A DNA stretch of 63,719 bases. Origin: Candidatus Edwardsbacteria bacterium. Its GTDB lineage: Bacteria > Edwardsbacteria > AC1 > EtOH8. The notes under the pieces are model-generated. The model made no database searches, had not been told where the DNA came from, and saw only the letters and a program-made list of their open reading frames with translations. The translations under genes were made by a program, and so were the position numbers. Shown here piece by piece: positions 18,355 to 27,237 of this stretch; positions within the stretch are counted from its first letter, which is position 1; every line of letters starts with the position of its first letter. The DNA lies in NCBI GenBank assembly GCA_018821925.1, contig JAHJLF010000039.1:1-63719 (forward strand), in the 5' to 3' direction.

Positions 18355-18783
18355 ATGAAGATTCGAAAACTCACCATTGCCGACTATCCGGAACTGATAA
18401 AGCTCTGGACCAGATCCAAACTGCCGGTCAAGCCCAAAGGACGGGACAGCCGGGCCCACATCGCCAGGGAGATGAAACAGAACCCCGACTTTTTCATCGG
18501 GGCTTTTGACCAAAACCTGATGATCGGAACCGTCATCGCTTCCCATGACGGACGCAAGGGCTGGCTTAACCGGATAGCGGTGGGGCCCGATTACCGGGGG
18601 AAGGGCGTGGCCCAGGCACTGACAGTGGCCGGAGAAAAAGCCTTAAGGAAGCATGGCATCAGGATATTCGGACTTTTGGTCCACGAATACAACCAGGCCT
18701 CCCTCAAACTGGCCAAAAAGATGGGTTATGTGGTGCATACCGACATACTTTATCTGACCAAACGCGATGGAGATCATATTTAG
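18355..18783 (+). CDS. GNAT-family N-acetyltransferase
   Basis: 142 residues with the acetyl-CoA binding motif A (RIAVGPDYRGKGVAQALTVAGEKAL) and the typical C-terminal strand (SLKLAKKMGYVVHTDILYLTK). The substrate is unknown. The stop is immediately followed by the ispD start without a gap, so they are probably co-transcribed. A GAAAGGAA lies just before the ATG. Confidence 0.85.
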   Translation: MKIRKLTIADYPELIKLWTRSKLPVKPKGRDSRAHIAREMKQNPDFFIGAFDQNLMIGTVIASHDGRKGWLNRIAVGPDYRGKGVAQALTVAGEKALRKHGIRIFGLLVHEYNQASLKLAKKMGYVVHTDILYLTKRDGDHI

Positions 18784-19464
18784 ATGGCTTATATTTCCTG
18801 CATCATAGTAGCCGCCGGCAGCGGCCTCCGTTTAGGATACAGTATCCCCAAGGCCTTCGTCAGGATCAACAGCAGGCCGATGCTGGAATATTCCCTGCAG
18901 GCCTACCAGAACTGCCAAATGATCAACGAGATCGTTTTGGTGAAGCCTCCCTCCTATCAGTTTGATGGTCTTAAGTATTTCGCCGGATTCTCCAAACTGG
19001 CCGCCATTGTTTCCGGCGGCAAAGAACGGCTGGACTCGGTTCGGGCCGGGCTCAATTCCGTCTCCCCAAAAGCCGATATTGTGCTGATACACGATGCCGC
19101 CCGGCCCCTGATACGTCCGGAGCAGATAGCTTTGGTCATCTCGGCCGTTAAAAAGCACGGCGCGGCCATACTGGCTTCGCCGGTCACCGATACCATAAAA
19201 AGCTCCGATAGAGGGCGGATCAAAGGGACGGTTGATCGTTCCGGTCTGTGGAAGGCCCAGACTCCGCAGGGATTCAAGAAAGAGATTTTGGAGCGATCTC
19301 ACTTTAACCAGAGAGCCATATCCGTAACCGATGACAGCCAGCTGGTGGAGATGATCAAAGGAAAAATTTTCATCGTCCCCGGCGACGACACCAACATAAA
19401 GATAACCACCCCTATAGACTTGGAGATAGCGTCATGCCTGTTAAAAAAGAAAAGATCCGCATAG
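18784..19464 (+). CDS. ispD: 2-C-methyl-D-erythritol 4-phosphate cytidylyltransferase
   Basis: 226 residues, third step of the MEP isoprenoid pathway (CTP + MEP to CDP-ME). Signature motifs are VAAGSGLRLGYSIPKAF at the nucleotide-binding N-terminus, VLIHDAARPLIRPEQI, KAQTPQGF and VTDDSQLVE. The last 31 bases overlap the start of ispF in another frame, so the two enzymes are made from one transcript. ispE lies separately at 42312. Confidence 0.95.
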   Translation: MAYISCIIVAAGSGLRLGYSIPKAFVRINSRPMLEYSLQAYQNCQMINEIVLVKPPSYQFDGLKYFAGFSKLAAIVSGGKERLDSVRAGLNSVSPKADIVLIHDAARPLIRPEQIALVISAVKKHGAAILASPVTDTIKSSDRGRIKGTVDRSGLWKAQTPQGFKKEILERSHFNQRAISVTDDSQLVEMIKGKIFIVPGDDTNIKITTPIDLEIASCLLKKKRSA

Positions 19465-19931
19465 GCTTCGGCTACGACATCCACCGTCTGGCAAAGGACC
19501 GCCGTCTGATCCTGGGTGGAGTACATATCCCCTTCAAGCTGGGTCTGCTGGGCCATTCCGATGCCGACGTACTCTGCCACGCCATTGCCGACAGCCTGCT
19601 GGGGGCAGTGGCCGCCGGGGACATCGGTCGGCATTTCCCCAATACTGACCCCAAGTTCAAAGACATCTCCAGCCTGCTGCTACTGAAGAAAACGGCCCTG
19701 GTCATCAAAAAAGCCGGCTACCGGGTGGCTAATATCGACGGCATGCTGATCGCCGAGGCCCCAAAGCTGACGCCGTACATCGATGACATGAGAATAAATA
19801 TCGCCCTGGCCCTGGGGATCGATAGAACGAAAGTGTCGGTTAAGGCCACCACCAACGAAGGGCTGGGGGATATCGGAAAAGGAAAAGGCATCTGCGCTTT
19901 TGCCAATGCGCTGGTAGAGAGGATCAAATGA
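19434..19931 (+). CDS. ispF: 2-C-methyl-D-erythritol 2,4-cyclodiphosphate synthase
   Basis: 165 residues, MEP pathway, cyclising CDP-ME 2-phosphate. The zinc-ligand segment GYDIHRL, the LGLLGHSDADVLCHAIADSLLG block, GDIGRHFPNTDP and the C-terminal KATTNEGLGDIGKGKGICAFA are all present. It overlaps ispD at its 5' end and the DedA gene by four bases at its 3' end. Confidence 0.95.
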   Translation: MPVKKEKIRIGFGYDIHRLAKDRRLILGGVHIPFKLGLLGHSDADVLCHAIADSLLGAVAAGDIGRHFPNTDPKFKDISSLLLLKKTALVIKKAGYRVANIDGMLIAEAPKLTPYIDDMRINIALALGIDRTKVSVKATTNEGLGDIGKGKGICAFANALVERIK

Positions 19932-20524
19932 ATCTGGACCTGGAAGGGATCACCAAGTCCTTCGCCGCCCAGGGCGGGCTGTGGGCCTATCTGACGGTTT
20001 TCGTCACCACCTTTGTCGAGGGCATCTTCCCAATCATCCCCAGCGATGTGGTAGTGCTGTTCTGCGCCCTGCTGGTGGCCCAAGGCAGCCTGCATTGGTT
20101 TCCGTTGTTCGTCTCCGCCTTTGTGGGCGGGGCTTTGGGGGCCCTGTTGATCTATTGGATCGGGGCCAGCAAGGGCCGGGAGTTCTTTCTGGCCAAACCC
20201 CGGTTTTTCCTCTCCCCCAAAAGATTGCTGGAGATGGAGGGTCATTTTAAAAAATACGGCAACATCATCCTGGCCCTCAACCGGGCGGTGATCGGCGGCC
20301 GATCATTCGGATTCCTGATCGCCGGGCTGACCGATTACAAGTTCAGGAAAGTGATCATCTACGGCATCCCCGGCATCGTACTTTGGTATGTACTGGTGAT
20401 CGCCTTGGGAGTTTACTTCGGGGAACGGGCCAAGCAGATGGTCAGCGGGATCATCATGGTGGTGATGATCATAATGGCCCTGTCTGTGCTATCCCTGATA
20501 ATCACTAAAAAGCTTTTTAAGTGA
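19928..20524 (+). CDS. DedA/VTT-family membrane protein
   Basis: 198 residues with several membrane segments and the DedA signature: a conserved glutamate (FVTTFVEGIFPIIPSDVVV), then GASKGREFF and the FKKYGNIILALNRAVIGGRSFGFLIAGLTDYKF segment that contains the re-entrant helix. DedA proteins include lipid-carrier flippases and factors needed for membrane homeostasis. It is translationally coupled to ispF; undecaprenyl-phosphate recycling would be a sensible link but is inference. Confidence 0.87.
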   Translation: MNLDLEGITKSFAAQGGLWAYLTVFVTTFVEGIFPIIPSDVVVLFCALLVAQGSLHWFPLFVSAFVGGALGALLIYWIGASKGREFFLAKPRFFLSPKRLLEMEGHFKKYGNIILALNRAVIGGRSFGFLIAGLTDYKFRKVIIYGIPGIVLWYVLVIALGVYFGERAKQMVSGIIMVVMIIMALSVLSLIITKKLFK

Positions 20525-20550
20525 CCGGGGGGGGGTGGGGCAAAATAAAA

Positions 20551-20587
20551 AGGGTCTTGTATCATATGATACAAGACCCTAACTTTT
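20551..20587. terminator. Bidirectional intrinsic terminator
   Basis: A perfect 30-base palindrome (AGGGTCTTGTATCAT/ATGATACAAGACCCT, 20551-20580) with AAAATAAAAA on its left and CTTTTT on its right. It can stop both the dedA operon (plus) and the HU gene (minus), which converge here. Confidence 0.88.
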
Positions 20588-20598
20588 TCCAACGATAA

Positions 20599-20868
20599 TT
20601 ACCTTACGGTTTCTTTTAGCTCTTTACCAGGCTTGAAGGCGGGGACCTTCTTGGCAGCAATCTTGATTTCCTTGCCAGTCTGCGGATTCCTTCCGATTCT
20701 GGCTTTTCTCTTCTTGACGCTGAAGGTACCGAAACCAACTAAGGTAACGGAGTCGCCCTTCTTCAAAGCTTTGGCAATGTTGTCGATCACGGCGTTAACC
20801 GCATTGCCAGCCTCTGCCTTGGTGCAGGTAACTTTGGCCACTGCTTCGATCAATTCGGCTTTGTTCAC
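20599..20868 (-). CDS. hup: HU-family DNA-binding protein
   Basis: 89 residues. The HU/IHF fold is plain: NKAELIEAVAKVTCTKAEA, the VTLVGFGTFSVKKRKARIGRNP beta arm with the RNPQTG tip, and KVPAFKPGKELKE. It is a nucleoid protein. The start is GTG, preceded by AAAGGAGGG, and a strong promoter lies at 20927-20955. Confidence 0.95.
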   Translation of the reverse strand: MNKAELIEAVAKVTCTKAEAGNAVNAVIDNIAKALKKGDSVTLVGFGTFSVKKRKARIGRNPQTGKEIKIAAKKVPAFKPGKELKETVR

Positions 20869-20926
20869 TACTTTATCCCTCCTTTCGTTTAATGAAATAT
20901 AAGAATGTTATTTCAAACTTAACGAT

Positions 20927-20955
20927 AGTATAGCATTTACGGGCATTAGCGTCAA
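20927..20955 (-). promoter_or_regulatory. Sigma70-type promoter of the HU gene
   Basis: TTGACG (20950-20955), 17 bases, TATACT (20927-20932) on the minus strand. The leader is about 50 bases and contains AAAGGAGGG before the GTG start. Confidence 0.75.
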
Positions 20956-20977
20956 GTATTTTTTTTAAATATTTTCT

Positions 20978-23347
20978 TTACAGCATGTTCACCGGGTCGA
21001 CGTCGACCGATAATCTTATTTTTTCGTTCCGGCCCGGGGCGATTCCATCCAAAGCTTTTTTAATCTCCGAAGGCGAACTTGCCTTTAACATCAGTTGCCA
21101 GCGGAATCTTCCCTTGATCTTGGCCAGCGGAGCCGGTGTGGGGCCCAGTACCTCCGCCCGGCTGGCACCGGATTTTATTTTTTCGGCGGCACTTTCGGTG
21201 AAGTCCTCCAGGCCAGCCTGGCTGCTACCGGTAAAAGTCAGCAGGGCCAGGTACCGATGCGGCGGATAGCCGCACTCCTCACGGGCCGCCAGTTCACACT
21301 CGGCAAAAGAATAATAATCGTTCCCCCGGCACCATTTGATCACCGGGTTATCGGGCATCCTGGTCTGGATGACCACCTTCCCCGGATGCTGCCCCCTCCC
21401 GGCCCGGCCCGCCATCTGCACCATCAACTGGAAGGCCCGTTCGGCCGCCCGGAAATCGGGCAGGCCCAGAATATCGTCCAGGTTTATTATCCCCACCAGC
21501 GAGACGTTGGGAAAGTGGTGTCCTTTGGATATCATCTGGGTGCCCAGCAGTATCTGCGAGCCGCCCGACAGAAAATCCTGCAGTATCCGGTGATGCTCCC
21601 CCTTGCGCCCGGTGGTGTCGGCGTCCATCCGGCTGATCCTTCCCTCCGGGAAAATGTTCTTCAACTCCGCCTCCAGCTGCTGGATGGCATAGCCCCGGTG
21701 CTGCAACATCAGGCTGCCGCAAGTAGGGCAGGTTTCCGGCAGCCTGGCCTGGTACCCGCAATAATGACACAACACCGATTCCCCGCTGCGGTGATAGGTT
21801 AGGCTGACGCTGCAATTGGGGCAGGTTATCAGGGTGCCGCATTTCCCGCACTGAAGGTAAGGCGCAAACCCCCGGCGGTTCAGGAGGATCATCGCCTGGC
21901 GCCCGGCCTGCAGACAGGTTCCGATCTCCTGGCCCAGCAGCGGCGAGATCAGGCGGTCCTCCCTAGGAAGTTTTTTTAGATCCACCACCTCCACCATCGG
22001 CAGATCGGCTGACCCGACCCGTTTTTCCAGCCGGAATAATTTGAACTTTCCCGTTTTTGCTTTGTAGTAGCTTTCCACCGAAGGGGTGGCCGATCCCATC
22101 AGCACCACGGCGTCATTTTTTCGGGCCCGGATGATGGCCAGATCCCTGGCATGGTACAAGGGAGCCATGTCGGACTGCTTGTACGAGGCGTCATGCTCCT
22201 CGTCGATCACTATCAACCCCAGATCATCAAAGGGGGTAAACACCGCCGACCTAGTGCCCACCACCACCCGGAAGTTTCCGCGTTTTACTGCCCTCCAGAC
22301 ATCATAGCGTTCCCCGCTTCCCATTTCGCTGTGCCAGACGGCCACCTGGCCCAGCCGGGATCTTACCCGGTGCAGCATCTGCGAGGTCATCCCGATCTCC
22401 GGAACCAGTATCAGCACCTGGCGGCCCTTGGCCAGGGCCTGTTCCGCGGCCTTCAGGTAGATCTCTGTCTTGCCGCTGGAGGTGACCCCGGATATCAGGT
22501 TCACCGAGAACACTTTGGAATTGATATCCGCTGATACTGAATCCAACACTTGCTGTTGTTCAGCATTCAAAGTGACCTCAGTATCCTCCTCGGCCCACCC
22601 AGGCTCCTGCTGTCCCCTGAATTTCTCCCGCCATTCCCAACCGGCTAGCCCCAGGGCCACCAGCTTCAGGGCCGCAGGCCTTTTGCTTTTGATCGCTGAC
22701 GGTGGCACCGCCCCGTTCTGCTTAATGATGCTCAACAGTTCGGCCTGTCCTTTGGAAAGCTTCAAACTTGTTTTATCGGCCGGGCCGCGGAATACCAGCC
22801 ATCTTTCCTTTCTGACCGCGATCTTGGCCTTCTGCCACACCGGCTCGGAAAAAAGCAGCCCCATTCGGCAGTATTCTTCAATGCCCTTTTCGGCGGAGGG
22901 AGCGAATTTCTTCAAAAGATACTGGTGCGACACCGAGCCCTTCTCAATTACATGATCCAGCAGCGGGTCGGCCGGGATCTCCCCGGAAAAATTGCCGTTG
23001 AGCCAGACCATCCTCAGTTGTTTGGCGTCCATTCCCGGCGGCAGCGCTGCCCGGATGGCCTCACCCCAGCCGCAGCGGTAATAGTTGGAGACCCACTCGG
23101 TCAGCTCCAGCATCTCGCGGCTTATGACCGGCTTATTATCTATCACCTCCAGAATGGGCTTGGCCGGGAAATCACATGATTCCCTCAGATGCACCACATA
23201 TCCGATGGCCTCCCTTTGGCCCAGGGGCACCCGCACCCTGATCCCCACAATTTCCACCGACAGGTGATCGGGAATCAGATAAGTAAAACAGCGGCTCTGG
23301 GGAATGGACAGCGCCACATCAGCGTATTTCAAACTTTTGCTTGACAA
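20978..23347 (-). CDS. priA: Primosomal protein N' (replication restart helicase)
   Basis: 789 residues, close to the usual PriA length. The N-terminal DNA-binding part begins LKYADVALSIPQSRCFTYLIP. Walker A is GVTSSGKTE near residue 295, the DEEH box is VIDEEHDASYKQ, and the two zinc sites lie in CGKCGTLITCPNC...CHYCG...CPTCG. The C-terminal helicase part has MISKGHHFPNVSLVGI and AGRAGRG. No ATG is available at the start; TTG at 23347 or TTG five codons in are the options. Its start region overlaps the promoter of the divergent NHL gene. Confidence 0.94.
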   Translation of the reverse strand: MSSKSLKYADVALSIPQSRCFTYLIPDHLSVEIVGIRVRVPLGQREAIGYVVHLRESCDFPAKPILEVIDNKPVISREMLELTEWVSNYYRCGWGEAIRAALPPGMDAKQLRMVWLNGNFSGEIPADPLLDHVIEKGSVSHQYLLKKFAPSAEKGIEEYCRMGLLFSEPVWQKAKIAVRKERWLVFRGPADKTSLKLSKGQAELLSIIKQNGAVPPSAIKSKRPAALKLVALGLAGWEWREKFRGQQEPGWAEEDTEVTLNAEQQQVLDSVSADINSKVFSVNLISGVTSSGKTEIYLKAAEQALAKGRQVLILVPEIGMTSQMLHRVRSRLGQVAVWHSEMGSGERYDVWRAVKRGNFRVVVGTRSAVFTPFDDLGLIVIDEEHDASYKQSDMAPLYHARDLAIIRARKNDAVVLMGSATPSVESYYKAKTGKFKLFRLEKRVGSADLPMVEVVDLKKLPREDRLISPLLGQEIGTCLQAGRQAMILLNRRGFAPYLQCGKCGTLITCPNCSVSLTYHRSGESVLCHYCGYQARLPETCPTCGSLMLQHRGYAIQQLEAELKNIFPEGRISRMDADTTGRKGEHHRILQDFLSGGSQILLGTQMISKGHHFPNVSLVGIINLDDILGLPDFRAAERAFQLMVQMAGRAGRGQHPGKVVIQTRMPDNPVIKWCRGNDYYSFAECELAAREECGYPPHRYLALLTFTGSSQAGLEDFTESAAEKIKSGASRAEVLGPTPAPLAKIKGRFRWQLMLKASSPSEIKKALDGIAPGRNEKIRLSVDVDPVNML

Positions 23348-23369
23348 ATTTGTTTTTTTAAATTAACCT
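23341..23369 (+). promoter_or_regulatory. Candidate promoter of the NHL-repeat gene
   Basis: TTGACA (23341-23346), 17 bases, TAACCT (23364-23369), 24 bases before the ATG. The -35 box is perfect and the -10 weak. It overlaps the first codon of the divergent priA gene. Confidence 0.45.
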
Positions 23370-23393
23370 TATGCCTTGAACAAGGATTTATAG

Positions 23394-24275
23394 ATGGATA
23401 AAACTACAGTGAAATATTTCCTGCTGGCAGCCATATTGACATTCGCGGCCGGTGGAACAGTCTGGGCCGACTTCGGCGACGGGCCCGGCGAATTCATCTT
23501 CCCCAGCGGTATAGCCCTTGACCAAGAAGGAAACATCTATGTCAGTGAGATCGGCAATGACCGCATCCAAAAGCTGGACCCCGACCAACAGTGGATAAAC
23601 AGCTGGGGCCGCTTCGGGCGGGACAGCGCCGGCTTTGACGACCCCACAGCGCTGGCCTTCGGTCCCGAAGGCAACCTGTATATCGTGGACAGCGGCAACC
23701 GGCGGGTGGTGGTCTGCGACACCGCGGGAAATATGTTGAAATACATCCCTCTGCCGGATTCCTCAAAACCATGGGGCATTGCTTTCGTCGCCGATTATTT
23801 TTATGTTTCAGACCGGCAGAACAACCAGATCTATCTTTTTAATCAAAACCGGAACCTGATCTCAGCGCTGGGGCAGAGCGGATCCCTGAACGGACAGTTC
23901 CTTCACCCCAAGGGCCTGGCGGTGGATGGGAATAAACGCCTGTATGTGGTGGATGCCGGAAACAATCGGATTCAGGTTTTCTCGGAGGAGGGCATTTTTA
24001 TCCGCAGTTGGGGCGGTTACGGCGAGGGCGACGGGGAGTTCGATAGCCCGGGGGGTATTTTCAGCGGGCCCTCGGGCCAGGTGATGATTACCGACTCCGG
24101 CAACGATCGTTTCCAGGAATTCACTGGTGAAGGACTTTTTACCAGCTACGGTGGCGGGGCCGGCACCGAACCCGGCCAGTTTTTAAATCCCAACGGCATC
24201 GCAATAGACAGCCGGGGCAACCTCTATATTGTGGACACCGATAACCACCGGGTCCAGGTATTCAGCTCCCAGTAA
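23394..24275 (+). CDS. Secreted NHL-repeat beta-propeller protein
   Basis: 293 residues with a signal peptide ending AAGGTVWA. At least five NHL-type repeats follow, each with the pattern F-xxPxGIAxDxxGNxYVxDxGNxRIQ: GEFIFPSGIALDQEGNIYV, AGFDDPTALAFGPEGNLYIV, GQFLHPKGLAVDGNKRLYVV, GEFDSPGGIFSGPSGQVMIT and GQFLNPNGIAIDSRGNLYIV. It probably forms a six-bladed propeller for binding in the periplasm or outside. No enzyme motif is seen. It stands alone between divergent priA and convergent lptE. Confidence 0.85.
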   Translation: MDKTTVKYFLLAAILTFAAGGTVWADFGDGPGEFIFPSGIALDQEGNIYVSEIGNDRIQKLDPDQQWINSWGRFGRDSAGFDDPTALAFGPEGNLYIVDSGNRRVVVCDTAGNMLKYIPLPDSSKPWGIAFVADYFYVSDRQNNQIYLFNQNRNLISALGQSGSLNGQFLHPKGLAVDGNKRLYVVDAGNNRIQVFSEEGIFIRSWGGYGEGDGEFDSPGGIFSGPSGQVMITDSGNDRFQEFTGEGLFTSYGGGAGTEPGQFLNPNGIAIDSRGNLYIVDTDNHRVQVFSSQ

Positions 24276-24289
24276 TAGCATGGAAACAC

Positions 24290-24778
24290 CTACCATGATT
24301 CAAAGGATTGCCTTATGATCTCGGCCGCCAGATTTTCGGCGGCTTTTTTCATTCCGGATTCCTCGTCAGATTCGCTGACCTGATAGGCACTCCACCCGGA
24401 AAGGCCGGCCGACTCCCATAAAACCTTCCCGGCCGCCGATCTCAGCTTAGCCTTGGCGGTGACGGTGATCTTGTACTGGTTGACCTGTTCCTGGCTGGTG
24501 TATTCAAAAGGAACCCGGGCGTAGCCGGTCACCACCAGCTCCAATACGGTCTCCGCCTTTTCCGGGTCGCTGACCTTGACCCGGCCGTCGTTGTTCACCG
24601 CCGTTATCATGGTGTTGGTCATGATCTCCGACAGACGGTATTCGGCGGTGGTGTTCTCGACTACTGGGATCCCCACCGTCTTGAAATCCAGCCGGCCTCC
24701 GCTGAAAGAATAACAACCGGACATTATCAAGAGCAGAACGCCGGCAGTTATAAATAAATTTATGATGCGATTCTTCAT
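24290..24778 (-). CDS. lptE: LptE-like LPS-assembly lipoprotein
   Basis: 162 residues. The lipoprotein signal ends at LIMSGC (Cys ~22). The mature part matches the LptE family of non-proteobacterial Gram-negatives: YSFSGGRLDFKTVGIPVVEN, YRLSEIMTNTMITAVNNDGRVKV and a C-terminal AENLAAEIIRQSFESW. LptE plugs the LptD barrel for LPS delivery. It is the last gene of the tsaE-tsaB-rimI-methyltransferase series on the minus strand, four bases after the methyltransferase. Confidence 0.78.
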   Translation of the reverse strand: MKNRIINLFITAGVLLLIMSGCYSFSGGRLDFKTVGIPVVENTTAEYRLSEIMTNTMITAVNNDGRVKVSDPEKAETVLELVVTGYARVPFEYTSQEQVNQYKITVTAKAKLRSAAGKVLWESAGLSGWSAYQVSESDEESGMKKAAENLAAEIIRQSFESW

Positions 24779-24782
24779 TTTC

Positions 24783-26114
24783 TCACCTGGTTAAAATTGC
24801 CAGATTCTCTATGTGATAGGTCTGGGGAAACATATCCGCCAGAAAAAGTTTCTGCAGTTTATATCCGTTATTGATCAGCAACGCCGCATCCCTGGCCAGG
24901 GTCGAGGGATTGCATGACAAATAGGCGATCCGGGAGGGGTTCAGCCTGGCGATGGCTTCGATGACCCCGGGGGCGGCTCCCTGCCGCGGCGGATCCAGCA
25001 CCAGTGCATCGGCTGATTTTATTTTAATCAGTTGGTCCTCCACCCGGCCGCCAAGGAATTCGCAATTGCCGATATTATTAAGGGCGGCATTGGCTCTGGC
25101 ATCATCCACCGCCGGGGCGAACTCCTCAATGGCCGCCACTTTTTTAGCCTGCCCCGCCAGCTGCAGAGCGATGGACCCCATTCCGGAATACAGGTCGGCC
25201 ACCTCATCACCGGGCGCCAGCGACAGGCTTTCCTTTATTTTTTGATAAGCGATCTCGGTGGTCTGAAGGTTTGACTGCAGAAAAGAGCCGGGCGCTAACC
25301 GGTAGGTTATTTCGCCGATCCGTTCGGACAGGTATTCCACGCCGCCCAGGTGGTTCCATTTTTTTCCCAGGATGACGTTGCCCCGGGTGGGATTCACATT
25401 CTGCCAGACTGATTTTATATTGGGGACTTCCGTCAAAATTCTTTGGGCTATCTTATGAAGGTCCGGTTCAAATCTGGTGACCAAAACCAGCAACAGGGCG
25501 TCTTCGATCCTGCTATAGCGAAAGATCAGGTGGCGCAAATTTCCGCTGTGCCCGGCCGGGATGCAGCCCTTAAGTCCGCTTTTATTGATGATCTCCTTAA
25601 CTTTCAGGAAGGCCTTATTTATCGAATCCTCCAACAAGGGACATTCTTCGATGTCAACTAGGTCGTGGCTTTTTAGCCGGTAATACCCTATCTTGTTGCC
25701 ATTTTTTGAAGCCTGGACAGGGTGCTGGGCTTTATTGCGATAATGCCACTCGCCGGCCGGCGGCAAAACAGCGATCTCATCGATTTCGATTTTACCCAAC
25801 CGTTTGAAGATCTCCCGGGTTATAATTATCTTCTGCTCCAGCTGATATTGATAGTCCATCATCTGCCACTGACAGCTGCCGCAGATCCCGAAATGCCTGC
25901 AGTCCGGCTTTATCCGGTGGTCGGACGGTTTTATTATCTCATAGATCTCCCCCCGGCAGTAGGTCTTGTGGGGCTCGGTTATTTTGACCTTGAGTTCGTC
26001 GCCCGGAACGCCGTAGGGCACAAAGACCGCCTGGCCCTGATGATGCCCCACCGCATCGCCGCCGTAGGCCAGGTTATCCAAAGAGATATTCAGGACCTGT
26101 CCGGCCCTCAGCAT
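24783..26114 (-). CDS. TrmA/RumA-family 23S rRNA (uracil-5-)-methyltransferase
   Basis: 443 residues. An N-terminal TRAM domain (ISLDNLAYGGDAVGHHQGQAVFVPYGVPGDEL) is followed by the [4Fe-4S] cysteines CRHFGICGSCQWQ, and a SAM-binding domain with LYSGMGSIALQLAG. LVLDPPRQGAAPGVIEA and the catalytic-cysteine region YLSCNPSTLARD match RlmC/RlmD enzymes. The exact uridine (747 or 1939) cannot be decided. The start overlaps rimI by seven bases. Confidence 0.9.
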   Translation of the reverse strand: MLRAGQVLNISLDNLAYGGDAVGHHQGQAVFVPYGVPGDELKVKITEPHKTYCRGEIYEIIKPSDHRIKPDCRHFGICGSCQWQMMDYQYQLEQKIIITREIFKRLGKIEIDEIAVLPPAGEWHYRNKAQHPVQASKNGNKIGYYRLKSHDLVDIEECPLLEDSINKAFLKVKEIINKSGLKGCIPAGHSGNLRHLIFRYSRIEDALLLVLVTRFEPDLHKIAQRILTEVPNIKSVWQNVNPTRGNVILGKKWNHLGGVEYLSERIGEITYRLAPGSFLQSNLQTTEIAYQKIKESLSLAPGDEVADLYSGMGSIALQLAGQAKKVAAIEEFAPAVDDARANAALNNIGNCEFLGGRVEDQLIKIKSADALVLDPPRQGAAPGVIEAIARLNPSRIAYLSCNPSTLARDAALLINNGYKLQKLFLADMFPQTYHIENLAILTR

Positions 26115-26563
26115 GAATTCACCGGAACAATATCGGACATCATAACCAATGCATCCTCGTTTTGATAATATTTTTTTCGGATGGCGATCGGCCTGAATCC
26201 GAAAGTTTTATATAATTCGATGGCCGATTCGTTGGAGCTTCTGACCTCCAGGCTGGCCATCCGGCAGCCCAGTTGGTATACCTGTTGCAGGATCTCCTGA
26301 AGCAGGCGCCGGCCGTATCCCGACCTTCTTTTTTCGGCAACCACTGCGATGTTCCCCAGATGGAACTCGTCCAGCACCACCCAGCCGAGCGCATAGCCGG
26401 CGACCTTCCCGTCGCTTTCCAACACCAAAAATATCCGGCGGCCGTCTTCTTTCATCTCCTCCCGGAACATATTCTCCGACCAGGGGTCGGGGAAAGAGCT
26501 CCTTTCGATATTCAATATCTCCGGCAGATGCTCCGGCCGCATTTTAACGGTTCTTTCGCTCAT
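26108..26563 (-). CDS. rimI: Ribosomal protein S18 alanine N-acetyltransferase
   Basis: 151 residues, GNAT fold, with LPEILNIERSSFPDPWS, the NIAVVAEKRRSGYGRRLLQEIL acetyl-CoA motif and the RimI-typical LEVRSSNESAIELYKTFGFRPI. It acetylates the N-terminus of S18, encoded at 47986. It sits between tsaB (overlapping by four bases) and the rRNA methyltransferase, the common tsaE-tsaB-rimI arrangement. Confidence 0.9.
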   Translation of the reverse strand: MSERTVKMRPEHLPEILNIERSSFPDPWSENMFREEMKEDGRRIFLVLESDGKVAGYALGWVVLDEFHLGNIAVVAEKRRSGYGRRLLQEILQQVYQLGCRMASLEVRSSNESAIELYKTFGFRPIAIRKKYYQNEDALVMMSDIVPVNSC

Positions 26564-27237
26564 TTTTTTATTATTGCATCGGCCGGACGCACATAGAAGG
26601 CATCCAGTTGATGGGGGTCTACTGCCTGACCCTCCTGGTACAACCGGTGAGCCAATCCCGCCAGGCCGGGAAGTATCCTGCCCGAGGTGAGGAAATTCTC
26701 ATCCTGCCGGATTTTTTTAACAGAGGTCTTGAACAGCTCCCTATAGTTTGCTTCACCGCTGCCGAACAGCAGAGCATCCTCCGGCAGCATTGCCAGCCAT
26801 TTATCCGGCGAGATGGCCAGATAATCGCTTTCCCTTTCGGGCCGACCGTCCTTCATTTTATATAAGGCGGTGTATATCTCTTTTTTCTTGGCATCGATCA
26901 TGGGCGACAAATACCCGTCTTTTGATTCCTGCGAGCAGGCCATCACATCCAGGGTGTTCAGGGAAATGGTCGGCAGTTTAAGCCCGGCGGCCAGGCCCTT
27001 TATAAAAGCAATACCCACCCGCAACCCGGTAAAAGATCCGGGCCCGGTGGCTGCCGCCAGCAGTCCAATATCCGATAACTTCATATCATGGCTCTTAAGA
27101 AGCGCTCCCAGCTCATCCGCCAGAATTTCGGAATGCCCTGCGCCGACCTCCTTGGAAAGGCCCGCCAGCACTTTCCCTTTGCGGCAGGCGGCGATATTAA
27201 GATAGATCCCGCTGGTATCCAGGCACAAATACATCAT
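26560..27237 (-). CDS. tsaB: tRNA t6A biosynthesis protein TsaB
   Basis: 225 residues of the inactive Kae1/YgjD-like ASKHA family. MYLCLDTSGIYLNIAAC, GAGHSEILADEL, AAATGPGSFTGLRVGIAFIKGLA and YLSPMIDAKKKEIYTALY are characteristic. TsaB binds TsaD to make threonylcarbamoyladenosine on tRNA. I chose the ATG at 27237, which overlaps the tsaE stop as ATGA; a second ATG follows one codon later. A longer upstream frame exists but lies wholly within tsaE. tsaD is outside the window. Confidence 0.9.
   Translation of the reverse strand: MMYLCLDTSGIYLNIAACRKGKVLAGLSKEVGAGHSEILADELGALLKSHDMKLSDIGLLAAATGPGSFTGLRVGIAFIKGLAAGLKLPTISLNTLDVMACSQESKDGYLSPMIDAKKKEIYTALYKMKDGRPERESDYLAISPDKWLAMLPEDALLFGSGEANYRELFKTSVKKIRQDENFLTSGRILPGLAGLAHRLYQEGQAVDPHQLDAFYVRPADAIIKK

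Noticed and set aside
20521-20545. Long G run after dedA as a possible regulatory quadruplex
   Set aside because: The run is short and single, next to an ordinary terminator; nothing else supports a function.
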